Assembly (NCBI GenBank): GCA_965371355.1
Contig: CBDUYD010000094.1
Location: 1 to 11,379, forward strand
From: JASJHI01 sp965371355
GTDB lineage: Bacteria > Actinomycetota > Acidimicrobiia > Acidimicrobiales > Ilumatobacteraceae
DNA: 11,379 nt
Direction of reading: 5' to 3'
In this document: positions 4,985 to 11,379 of the stretch, piece after piece
Position numbering within the stretch: the first letter of the stretch is position 1
How the letters are laid out: the number at the start of each line of letters is the position of its first letter
Notes under the pieces: model-generated
What the model was told of the DNA's origin: nothing
The model's input: the letters and a program-made list of their open reading frames with translations, nothing else
Database searches by the model: none
Translations under genes and position numbers: made by a program

Positions 4985-7282
4985 ATGGGCACGGTCGACC
5001 GGGTGCTTCCGTGGCGGCGGGAGCAGATCGCGTCCACTTCCACCGAACTCGCACCATTGCTCGAGGCCTACCGGCGGCGGCATCCCAAGGCTCCGATCTC
5101 CACCATCAACCGGGCCTACCGCGTCGCCGCCGAGGCGCACAGGTCGCAGCGTCGTTCGAGCGGTGAGAGCTACATCAACCATCCGCTCGCCGTCGCCCAG
5201 ATCGTTGCCGACATCGGCCTCGACGAGGTGTCGGTGACCGCGGCGCTGCTCCACGACGCCGTCGAGGACACCGAGATCACTGTCGCCGACGTCGATCGCG
5301 ACTTCGGTACCGAGGTGGCCGAGATCGTCGACGGGGTGACCAAGCTCGAGCGCATCCGCTTCGACTCGCGTGAGGAGCAACAGGCGGCGACGATGCGCAA
5401 GATGCTCGTCGCAATGGCGCGCGACCTGCGGGTGCTCGTGATCAAGCTCGCCGACCGCCTGCACAACATGCGCACGATCGCGGCGATGCCGATGGAGAAG
5501 CAGCAACGCATCGCGCAGGAGACACTCGACATCTACGCACCGCTCGCTCACCGGCTCGGGATGCAGGAGATGAGGCAGCAGCTCGAAGACCTGTCGTTCG
5601 CGTCGCTGCACCCGAAGCGCTACGCCGAACTCGACCATCTCGTGAGCAGCCGCACGCCCGAGCGCGAGGTGTACCTCGCGAGGGCGCTGTCAGATGTTCG
5701 GTCCCAGCTCGACGAGTTGGGGATCAAGGCCGAGGTCACCGGCCGCGGGAAGCATCTCTGGAGCATCTACGAGAAGATGGTCGTCAAGGGCCGCGAGTTC
5801 GACGACATCTTCGATCTGATCGCCGTACGGGTGATCGTCCCGACGATGAAGGATTGCTACGCCGCTCTCGGCTGCATCCACGGCCGCTGGCGCCCGGTGG
5901 TCGGCCGCTTCAAGGACTACATCGCGATGCCCAAGTTCAACCTCTACCAGAGCTTGCACACGACGGTCATCGGGCCGGCGGGAAAGCCGATCGAGGTCCA
6001 GATCCGCACGACCGAGATGCATCGCCGCGCCGAGTGGGGAGTCGCTGCACACTGGGCCTACAAAGATTCAGATGGGCGCGACGACATCGACTGGCTGAAG
6101 CGCATCATCGACTGGCAGGAAGACATCAGCGATCCAGCTCAGTTCTTGCAGAGCCTGAAGACCGACCTCGAACAGGACGAGGTGTTCGTGTTCACGCCCA
6201 AGGGTCGGGTCGTCACGCTGCCGGTCGGGGCGACCACGGTCGACTTCGCCTATGCCGTGCACACCGAGGTCGGCCACTCCTGCATCGGCTCCAAGGTCAA
6301 CGGCCGCCTCGTGTCGCTCGATCATGTCCTACAGAGCGGCGACAACGTCGAGATCTTCACCTCCAAGGTCGAGACCGCCGGCCCCTCCCAGGACTGGCTC
6401 GCCTTCGTCGTCTCGCCCAGGGCGCGCAACAAGATCCGCCAGTGGTTCAGCCGCGAACGGCGCCTCGACATGATCGAGGCCGGCCGCGACGATCTCACCG
6501 AGGAACTCCGTCGTGAGGGTCTGCCGGTCCAGCGGATCTGGAAGTCGCACCAGATCGAGTCCGTCATCGCCGAGCTGAGCTACGTCGACCTCGACGCGAT
6601 GTTGGCGGCGGTCGGCGAGCATCACGTGTCCGCGCGAAGCGTGGCGCACCGTGTCGGTCGAGGGTTCCGAGGTGGCGACGAGCCCGAACAGCTCCCGGCG
6701 ACGGTCGAGACACCGCGTCGCGAGCGGCGGGCGGGCGAGGTCGGCAGGGTCGGCGTGCACGTCGAAGGGCTCGACGACATGCTGGTCAGGCTCGCCAACT
6801 GCTGCACGCCCATGCCGGGCGACACGATCATCGGCTTCGTCACCAAGGGGCGCGGCGTGAGCGTGCACCGGGCCGACTGCGCGAACGCGGATTCGCTGAT
6901 GGTGGAACAGCCGACGCGCATGATCGAGGTCGAGTGGGACGGCGAAGAACAGCGCGGTTCCACGTTCGTATCCGCAGTCGAGGTGGTCGCGCTCGATCGG
7001 TCGCGCCTGCTCCGCGATGTCGCGAACGCCCTCGCCGATCATCACGTCAACATCGTCTCGTCGCAGAGCGTCACCGGCGACGACCGCGTCGCCAAGATGC
7101 AGTTCCAGTTCGAGTTGGCGGACGCAGCCCACCTCGAGTCCGTGATCCGCACGATCAAGTCGATCGAGTCGGTCTACGACGCATACCGGTTGGTTCCGGG
7201 AGCTCAGCGAACCCGGTCGATGATCGACGACGAGTACGAGGCCGCCGCTGCGATCGCCACCGCGTTCCACCCGAAACCCTGA
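4985..7282 (+). CDS. rel: Bifunctional (p)ppGpp synthetase/hydrolase, Rel family
   Basis: Rel makes (p)ppGpp from ATP and GDP or GTP on ribosomes stalled with uncharged tRNA, and hydrolyses it otherwise. The product is 765 aa, full length. Domains in order: HD hydrolase (about 45-200) with His66, His90-Asp91, Glu94-Asp95 and Asp157 in KLADRLHNMRT; synthetase (about 235-360) with the GRGK loop, Asp277, RFKD (308-311), YQSLHTTV (321-328) and catalytic Glu337 in EVQIRT; TGS (about 398-460); helical region; zinc-finger-type segment with Cys606-Cys607, His628 and Cys632; ACT domain (about 660-737). RFKD is the RxKD form found in bifunctional enzymes, unlike the ExDD of E. coli RelA, and the hydrolase residues are intact. 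An Arg/Pro-rich linker lies at about 557-588. The gene starts 2 nt after apt; GAGG touches the ATG and is too close for normal use, so coupling to apt is likely. Often annotated relA. Confidence 0.97.
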   Translation: MGTVDRVLPWRREQIASTSTELAPLLEAYRRRHPKAPISTINRAYRVAAEAHRSQRRSSGESYINHPLAVAQIVADIGLDEVSVTAALLHDAVEDTEITVADVDRDFGTEVAEIVDGVTKLERIRFDSREEQQAATMRKMLVAMARDLRVLVIKLADRLHNMRTIAAMPMEKQQRIAQETLDIYAPLAHRLGMQEMRQQLEDLSFASLHPKRYAELDHLVSSRTPEREVYLARALSDVRSQLDELGIKAEVTGRGKHLWSIYEKMVVKGREFDDIFDLIAVRVIVPTMKDCYAALGCIHGRWRPVVGRFKDYIAMPKFNLYQSLHTTVIGPAGKPIEVQIRTTEMHRRAEWGVAAHWAYKDSDGRDDIDWLKRIIDWQEDISDPAQFLQSLKTDLEQDEVFVFTPKGRVVTLPVGATTVDFAYAVHTEVGHSCIGSKVNGRLVSLDHVLQSGDNVEIFTSKVETAGPSQDWLAFVVSPRARNKIRQWFSRERRLDMIEAGRDDLTEELRREGLPVQRIWKSHQIESVIAELSYVDLDAMLAAVGEHHVSARSVAHRVGRGFRGGDEPEQLPATVETPRRERRAGEVGRVGVHVEGLDDMLVRLANCCTPMPGDTIIGFVTKGRGVSVHRADCANADSLMVEQPTRMIEVEWDGEEQRGSTFVSAVEVVALDRSRLLRDVANALADHHVNIVSSQSVTGDDRVAKMQFQFELADAAHLESVIRTIKSIESVYDAYRLVPGAQRTRSMIDDEYEAAAAIATAFHPKP

Positions 7283-7304
7283 TCCCGCGGTGGCACCACG
7301 CCGG

Positions 7305-7310
7305 TAGCCT
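7305..7310 (+). promoter_or_regulatory. Probable -10 box for leaderless hisS-aspS
   Basis: GGTAGCCT contains TAGCCT, ending 8 nt before the hisS GTG at 7319. It matches the apt box exactly over eight bases. The rel-hisS gap is 36 nt, there is no Shine-Dalgarno, and a leaderless start at the GTG is the simplest reading. No clear -35 element is seen, and a small GTGG-CA-CCAC palindrome (7290-7299) lies just upstream. Confidence 0.58.
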
Positions 7311-7318
7311 GACCGGCC

Positions 7319-8581
7319 GTGCCCACGTTCCAGACCTCTCCAGGGATGCGCGACATCCTGCCACCGGAGAGCGCTCGATGGCGCCGATTCAACACGGTGT
7401 TCGCCGATGTCGTCGAGGCCGCGGGCTACGGGCAGCTGATCCCGCCGCTGCTCGAGGATCTCGGCGTGTTCACCCGGTTGGGCGACGCCACCGACGTCGT
7501 CACCAAGGAGATGTACGACTTCGTCGACAAGGGCGATCGCCGCGTGGCGCTGCGCCCCGAGATGACCGCCGGCGTCTGCCGCTCGTTCGCCCAGCACCGC
7601 CCGACGACACCGTGGAAGACGTATTACACCGGCTCCAACTTCCGCTACGAGAAGCCCCAGCGCGGTCGATACCGCCAGTTCGACCAGGTCGGTATCGAGG
7701 TGTTGGGCGCCGACGACCCCCACGTCGATGTCGAGGTGATCGCCCTCGCGTGGGAGTTCTACCGACGCCTCGGCCTGAAGCACGTGCGGTTGATCGTCAA
7801 CAGCCTCGGCGAGCCCGACGATCGCGCCCGCTACGTCGAGGCGCTCCGCGTGCACTTCGAGGCTGCGGGCGACGCGCTCAGCGCGCAGAGCCGCGAGACC
7901 CTGACGCGCAACCCGCTGCGCGTGCTCGATTCCAAGCGCGAGGGCGACCGGGCGATCATCGCCGACGCTCCCCGGATCGCCGATTTCCACACCGACGAGG
8001 CCGCTGCGCACTTCGCCGAGGTCTGCGAGGGCCTGCGGTCGCTCGGCATCCCCTTCGAGGTCGACCCGAAGCTGGTCCGCGGTCTCGACTACTACCTGCG
8101 CACGATCTTCGAGTTCCAGGGCGGCACCCTCGACTCCGCCCAGAACGCGCTCGGCGGTGGTGGCCGCTACGACGGCCTCGTCGAAGCCCTCGGTGGCCCA
8201 CCGACGCCCGGCGTCGGCTTCGCCCTCGGAATCGACCGCACGTTGCTGGCCTGCGACGACGAGGGGGTCTTTCCCCCCGAACCCAGAGCGCTCGACGCGT
8301 TCGTCGTCGATGTCACCGGGGGGCGTGAGGCGATCCTGCTCACGGCGCAACTCCGTGCCGCCGGTCTCGCCGTCGACCGCGGCTTCGAGAATCGCAGCAT
8401 GAAGGCCCAGATGAAGCTCGCCAACCGCAGCGGGGCCGATGCCGCACTGATCGTCGGTGACGACGAATTGACGGCCGGCGCGATCGTCGTCAAGCCCCTG
8501 CGGTCCGGCGAAGAGCAAGTCACGATCCCACGATCAGATCTGATCGCCCACCTCACAGGAACCGACCGCGATGACCGATGA
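7319..8581 (+). CDS. hisS: Histidyl-tRNA synthetase
   Basis: HisRS charges tRNA-His with histidine and is a class II enzyme. The product is 420 aa, normal length. Seen: the N-terminal FQTSPGMRDILPPE (4-17), ALRPEMTAGVCR (77-88), motif 2 region FRYEKPQRGRYRQFDQVGIE (108-127), the histidine-specific LVRGLDYYLRTIFEF (252-266) with catalytic Arg254, GGGGRYDGL (279-287), and motif 3 GVGFALGIDR (298-307). The C-terminal anticodon-binding domain covers about 325-420. The GTG start gives the usual HisRS beginning and sits behind a TAGCCT box, so it is preferred over downstream starts. The last 11 nt overlap the first ATG of the aspS frame. hisS next to aspS is a common bacterial pairing, and both lie beside rel, which senses uncharged tRNA. 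Confidence 0.97.
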   Translation: MPTFQTSPGMRDILPPESARWRRFNTVFADVVEAAGYGQLIPPLLEDLGVFTRLGDATDVVTKEMYDFVDKGDRRVALRPEMTAGVCRSFAQHRPTTPWKTYYTGSNFRYEKPQRGRYRQFDQVGIEVLGADDPHVDVEVIALAWEFYRRLGLKHVRLIVNSLGEPDDRARYVEALRVHFEAAGDALSAQSRETLTRNPLRVLDSKREGDRAIIADAPRIADFHTDEAAAHFAEVCEGLRSLGIPFEVDPKLVRGLDYYLRTIFEFQGGTLDSAQNALGGGGRYDGLVEALGGPPTPGVGFALGIDRTLLACDDEGVFPPEPRALDAFVVDVTGGREAILLTAQLRAAGLAVDRGFENRSMKAQMKLANRSGADAALIVGDDELTAGAIVVKPLRSGEEQVTIPRSDLIAHLTGTDRDDR

Positions 8582-8615
8582 AGCAACGACCGACGAGGCA
8601 ATGACCGACGGCGCA
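8571..8615 (+). repeat. Three degenerate 15-bp tandem repeats at the aspS 5' end
   Basis: Three adjacent 15-bp units (8571-8585, 8586-8600, 8601-8615) encode MTDEA, TTDEA and MTDGA. They differ from each other by a few bases. The first and third begin with ATG, so the repeat carries a second possible aspS start at 8601, preceded by GAGG at 8595-8598. Immediately downstream GTAGCCG occurs twice in tandem (8616-8622, 8623-8629). All of this lies before the conserved AspRS sequence. Confidence 0.75.
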
Positions 8616-10385
8616 GTAGCCGGTAGCCGCACCCCGAGCGGCTCGATGGCGACGTCGATGCGCACGCACCTCTGCGGCGAACTGCGCGCCGAGAACATCG
8701 GCCGGACCGTCAGCGTCTGCGGGTGGGTCGGACGCCGTCGCGAACACGGCGAACACCTCGCCTTCGTCGATCTCCGCGACCACACGGGCATCGTGCAGTG
8801 CGTCGTCGACAACGACGTCGACGTGCGCAGCGAGTACGTCCTGCGGGTGACCGGCGTCGTTCGGGAACGCCCGGAGGGCACGGTCAACGACACGCTGCCG
8901 ACCGGTCGGATCGAGATCGGCGACTGCAGCGTCGAGATCCTGCGCAAGGCCGAGCCACCACCATTCCCGGTCGACGCGCGCGCCGACGACGTCGACGAGA
9001 TGATCCGGCTCCAGTACCGCTACGTCGATCTCCGCCGTGAGCGCATGCAGAAGAACCTGCGCGTGCGCTCGACGATCAACGCCGCCGTTCGCAACGCGAT
9101 GGAGGCCCAGGGCTTCGTCGAGATCGAGACCCCGATGCTCGTGCCGTCGACCCCCGAGGGCGCCCGCGAGTTCCTCGTGCCCTCACGCAAGGAACCGGGA
9201 TCGTTCTACGCTCTTCCGCAGTCACCCCAGCTCTTCAAACAGCTGTTGATGGTGGCGGGTTTCGACCGCTACTACCAGATCGCCCGTTGCCTGCGCGACG
9301 AGGACCTCCGCGCCGACCGGCAGTACGAGTTCATGCAACTCGACATGGAGATGAGCTTCGTCGATCAGGACGACGTGCTCGACGCGGTCAGCGAGGCCGT
9401 GCTCGCGGCGGCCGAGGCCGTCACCGGCGAGCGGCCGTCTGCGATCGAGCGCATCACATGGCGCGACGCGATGAACCGCTTCGGCGTCGACAAGCCCGAT
9501 CTGCGCTTCGGGATGGAACTCGTCGAGTTGACAGCGGTCTTCGCCGACACGGGGTTCAAGGCGTTCGCCGGGGCAGAGGCGATCAAGGGGATCCGCGTGC
9601 CCGGCGCCGCGGCGACCCATGGGCGCAACCAGCTCGACAAGCTCACCGATCGGGCGAAGGAACTCGGCGCCAAGGGTCTCGTCTGGATGAAGACGACCGA
9701 CGACGGCTTCGATTCTCCCGTCGCCAAGTTCCTCTCCGAGGGCGAGTTGCAGACCCTGCGCTCGCAGATGAAGGCCGAGGCCGACGACCTCGTCCTGATC
9801 GTGGCCGATCAGTGGGCGACGACGTGCGAAGTGCTCGGCACGCTGCGCAACGATCTCGGCCGTCCGCCGGTACACGAGGGGCCGTACCGATACGTGTGGG
9901 TCGTCGAGTTCCCCCTCTTCGTGGGCGTCGATCGCGAGACCGGGCGACCGAAGTCCGCCCACCATCCGTTCACGATGCCCCACCCCGACGATCTCGACAA
10001 GATCGAGAGCGACCCGCTGAGCGTGCGCTCGATCGCCTACGACCTCGTCCTCAACGGATGGGAACTCGGTTCCGGTTCGATCAGGATCCACGAGGCCGAG
10101 CTCCAGCGCCGCGTGTTCCTGGCGCTCGGGATCTCCGATGACGAGGCCGAGAGCAAGTTCGGATTCTTCCTCAACCCGTTCGACTACGGCGCTCCACCGC
10201 ACGGCGGATTCGCGTTCGGTCTCGACCGGCTCGTCGCGATCCTGGCGGGCGAGGAGAACATCCGCGAGATCATCGCGTTCCCCAAGACGCAGTCGGGGTC
10301 CGATCCGATGACCAACTCGCCGATCCCCGGCGATCCCGAGGCGCTCGCCGAACTGGGCCTCAAGGTGTTGCCACCGTCGACATGA
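8571..10385 (+). CDS. aspS: Aspartyl-tRNA synthetase, bacterial type, probably non-discriminating
   Basis: This class II synthetase attaches aspartate to tRNA-Asp and, if non-discriminating, also to tRNA-Asn. From the ATG at 8571 it is 604 aa. Domains: OB-fold anticodon domain (about 30-135), catalytic core with RYVDLRRE (150-157), FYALPQSPQLFKQLLM (212-227), motif 2 RDEDLRADRQYEFMQLDME (242-260), the bacterial insertion (GAD) domain (about 315-420), and motif 3 FGLDRL (549-554). Residues 1-29 have no family counterpart; similarity to other AspRS begins at Met30 (MRTHLCGEL, ATG at 8658), with another in-frame ATG at 8646. An AGGA 10 nt before 8571 and the overlap with hisS favour the long form; homology favours 8646 or 8658. 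His59 and Gly103 (30 and 74 counted from Met30) correspond to positions that separate non-discriminating from discriminating enzymes. Confidence 0.96.
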   Translation: MTDEATTDEAMTDGAVAGSRTPSGSMATSMRTHLCGELRAENIGRTVSVCGWVGRRREHGEHLAFVDLRDHTGIVQCVVDNDVDVRSEYVLRVTGVVRERPEGTVNDTLPTGRIEIGDCSVEILRKAEPPPFPVDARADDVDEMIRLQYRYVDLRRERMQKNLRVRSTINAAVRNAMEAQGFVEIETPMLVPSTPEGAREFLVPSRKEPGSFYALPQSPQLFKQLLMVAGFDRYYQIARCLRDEDLRADRQYEFMQLDMEMSFVDQDDVLDAVSEAVLAAAEAVTGERPSAIERITWRDAMNRFGVDKPDLRFGMELVELTAVFADTGFKAFAGAEAIKGIRVPGAAATHGRNQLDKLTDRAKELGAKGLVWMKTTDDGFDSPVAKFLSEGELQTLRSQMKAEADDLVLIVADQWATTCEVLGTLRNDLGRPPVHEGPYRYVWVVEFPLFVGVDRETGRPKSAHHPFTMPHPDDLDKIESDPLSVRSIAYDLVLNGWELGSGSIRIHEAELQRRVFLALGISDDEAESKFGFFLNPFDYGAPPHGGFAFGLDRLVAILAGEENIREIIAFPKTQSGSDPMTNSPIPGDPEALAELGLKVLPPST

Positions 10386-10470
10386 CGATTCCGATGATCG
10401 TTCCGGCGCGGCCCGCCGACCACCGCCATCACAATCGGGGACGACACCCCGTACATGCGAGGATTCCGAC
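10386..10470 (+). terminator. Gap after aspS with three small hairpins
   Basis: The 85-nt gap contains three short inverted repeats: ACGAT/ATCGT (10385-10389 with 10397-10401, touching the aspS stop), CGGCG/CGCCG (10404-10408 with 10414-10418) and CGGGG/CCCCG (10436-10440 with 10447-10451). The middle one is the best terminator candidate for hisS-aspS, but no T-tract follows any of them. CACAAT at 10430-10435 is a weak -10-like match for the next gene. No TAGnnT box like those before apt or hisS is present here. Confidence 0.3.
10459..10463 (+). promoter_or_regulatory. Strong Shine-Dalgarno for the last gene
   Basis: GAGGA lies 7 nt before the ATG at 10471, an ideal spacing. It is the clearest ribosome binding site in the window and fixes the start of the last gene. 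It contrasts with tgt, yajC, apt and hisS, which have none, and so implies a transcript with a real leader. Confidence 0.7.
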
Positions 10471-11379
10471 ATGACGTTCGAGACAGCGATCACCACCGAC
10501 GGCGACACCCTCACCGGGCCGTATCGCCGCCCGGCGCAGATGCTCGCCGGACAGAAGTACGACGGCCACGCCAGCCTGCACGATCAGGACACGGCCGCGA
10601 ACCTCGGCCTCACGGGCGCTCCGATCGAGGGGCCGACCCTCTTCAGTCAGTTCGACCCGCTGGCGGTCGAGGTCTGGGGCCGACGATGGTTCGAGAACGG
10701 ATGTATCAGTGCCCACTTCCAGACGATGGTCGTCGGTGGCGAGGAGCTGCAGGCATCGCTCACCCGTCGGAGCGACACCGCTGCGACGATCGAGAGCCAC
10801 AAGCCCGACGGAACGTCCGTGCTCGTCGGGACCGCGACGATCGGCACCGCCGATCCGACCCATCTCGACGAGCGCCGCGCCGCGCTCCCGGCCGACCCCG
10901 GTGAGCTGTACATCATCGATCAGATCTCGGTGGGGTTGAGTGGCGGCGATCCGATCGACACAGCGATGGAGTACGACGAGGACAACGGGCTGCTCTACCC
11001 GTTCACGCTGGCGGAGAAGCTGGGTGGGATCACCGAACACGGGTCGTGGTATGTGCCGGGCGAGGACAGCCCGTGGGGTCGTCCGATCATCCCGACCGAG
11101 ATGATCAGCGTCCTGGCACTCAAGGGGGGAACCGGGTTTCCCGTGCGCGGGCCGTCGATCGGCCTGTTCATCGACCTCGAGGTGAGGTACGTGAACGGAC
11201 CGGTCTTCGTCGACAGTCCCTACCGCGTCGACCACACGATCGTCGGGCTCGGCCAGGGCAAACGCGTCGAGTCCTACTGGACCGAGTCGCGTCTCGTCGA
11301 TGCCGACACCGGCGTGCACACAGCGACCGTCGTGCTCCATCAGGGCGTGTTCAAGGACAGCTACGCCGACTATCCGGCG
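10471..11379 (+). CDS. Double hotdog-like (MaoC-related) protein, 3' end missing
   Basis: The frame is open for 303 codons from the ATG at 10471 to the right edge with no stop, so the C-terminus lies outside the window. Codon use matches the neighbours. The N-terminal half (about 15-128) looks like a MaoC/hotdog domain: a YDGHASLHDQDTAANLG segment (30-46) with His37 where MaoC hydratases keep theirs, then GAPIEGPTLFS (49-59), and strand-like stretches ending in VLVGTATIG. The second half (about 145-303) has GRPIIPTEM (203-211) and VRYVNGPVF (238-246), suggesting a second, divergent hotdog. The MaoC pattern is imperfect: the acidic residue is Asp31, six before His37 instead of the usual five, and the Asn-Pro pair is missing. 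Such folds act on acyl-CoA thioesters as hydratases or thioesterases, but the substrate cannot be told here. No signal peptide is visible. Confidence 0.8.
   Translation, partial: MTFETAITTDGDTLTGPYRRPAQMLAGQKYDGHASLHDQDTAANLGLTGAPIEGPTLFSQFDPLAVEVWGRRWFENGCISAHFQTMVVGGEELQASLTRRSDTAATIESHKPDGTSVLVGTATIGTADPTHLDERRAALPADPGELYIIDQISVGLSGGDPIDTAMEYDEDNGLLYPFTLAEKLGGITEHGSWYVPGEDSPWGRPIIPTEMISVLALKGGTGFPVRGPSIGLFIDLEVRYVNGPVFVDSPYRVDHTIVGLGQGKRVESYWTESRLVDADTGVHTATVVLHQGVFKDSYADYPA

Noticed and set aside
7289..7300. GGTGGCACCACG before hisS resembles the conserved T-box antiterminator core
   Set aside because: The gap from rel to hisS is only 36 nt, with no room for specifier loop or stem I; the sequence lies upstream of the predicted transcription start; and the base that should pair with the tRNA discriminator does not fit tRNA-His. 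Probably chance.
6329..8518. Antisense open frame of about 730 codons opposite rel and hisS
   Set aside because: It spans two well-identified genes on the other strand, has no recognisable motifs and is the kind of long antisense frame that GC-rich coding DNA produces.
9222..10514. Antisense open frame of about 430 codons opposite aspS
   Set aside because: Shadow of aspS codon bias; no motifs and no plausible ribosome site.
10429..11340. Antisense open frame of about 300 codons opposite the last gene
   Set aside because: The plus-strand frame is uninterrupted, has an ideal GAGGA at 7 nt and hotdog-like sequence; the antisense product is low-complexity Arg/Asp/Val-rich.
1..11379. CRISPR arrays, insertion sequences, tRNA or rRNA genes
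   Set aside because: No regularly spaced repeats, transposase-like frames, terminal inverted repeats or cloverleaf patterns were seen; genes fill nearly the whole window.

Overview
The window is GC-rich, with third codon positions overwhelmingly G or C, and every supported gene lies on the + strand. It is a compact housekeeping cluster: tgt, yajC-secD-secF, apt-rel, hisS-aspS, then a double hotdog-like protein that runs off the right edge. The order yajC-secD-secF-apt-rel followed by hisS and aspS is the familiar actinobacterial arrangement. GTG starts, an Arg/Pro/Thr-rich proteome and start codons placed directly behind a TAGnnT box (leaderless genes) also fit an actinobacterium. The presence of tgt and the overall flavour would suit a deep-branching group such as Acidimicrobiia, but that narrower placement is inference.

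Layout. Positions 1-162 precede the first gene and hold no gene I can name. The tRNA-guanine transglycosylase gene tgt (176-1273) starts 7 nt after a TAGCCT box. A short gap with a small hairpin leads to yajC (1340-1774), then secD (1785-3242) and secF (3239-4393, ATGA overlap with secD); these encode the accessory SecDF-YajC complex of the Sec translocase. A perfect 8-bp inverted repeat follows secF. A second TAGCCT box lies 6 nt before apt (4455-4982), and rel (4985-7282) follows after 2 nt. A third TAGCCT box lies 8 nt before the GTG of hisS (7319-8581). aspS (8571-10385) overlaps the end of hisS by 11 nt. After an 85-nt gap with small hairpins, a gene with a strong Shine-Dalgarno sequence (10471 to the right edge) encodes two hotdog-like halves.

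How the genes fit together. The likely transcription units are tgt, yajC-secD-secF, apt-rel, hisS-aspS and the last gene, each with its own start signal. Functionally they cover tRNA modification (queuosine insertion), membrane protein export, adenine salvage, the (p)ppGpp stringent response and charging of tRNA-His and tRNA-Asp. Uncharged tRNA is the signal that activates Rel, so aminoacyl-tRNA synthetases beside rel make physiological sense. The AspRS carries the His/Gly signature reported for non-discriminating enzymes, which predicts that Asn-tRNA(Asn) is made by transamidation in this organism.

No mobile element, CRISPR array, tRNA, rRNA or obviously new multi-gene system is visible. The points of interest are fine-scale: the repeated leaderless promoter box, the AspRS specificity signature and its repeat-built N-terminal extension, active-site-neighbour substitutions in Tgt, the oppositely charged tails of YajC and SecF, and the partial double hotdog protein.
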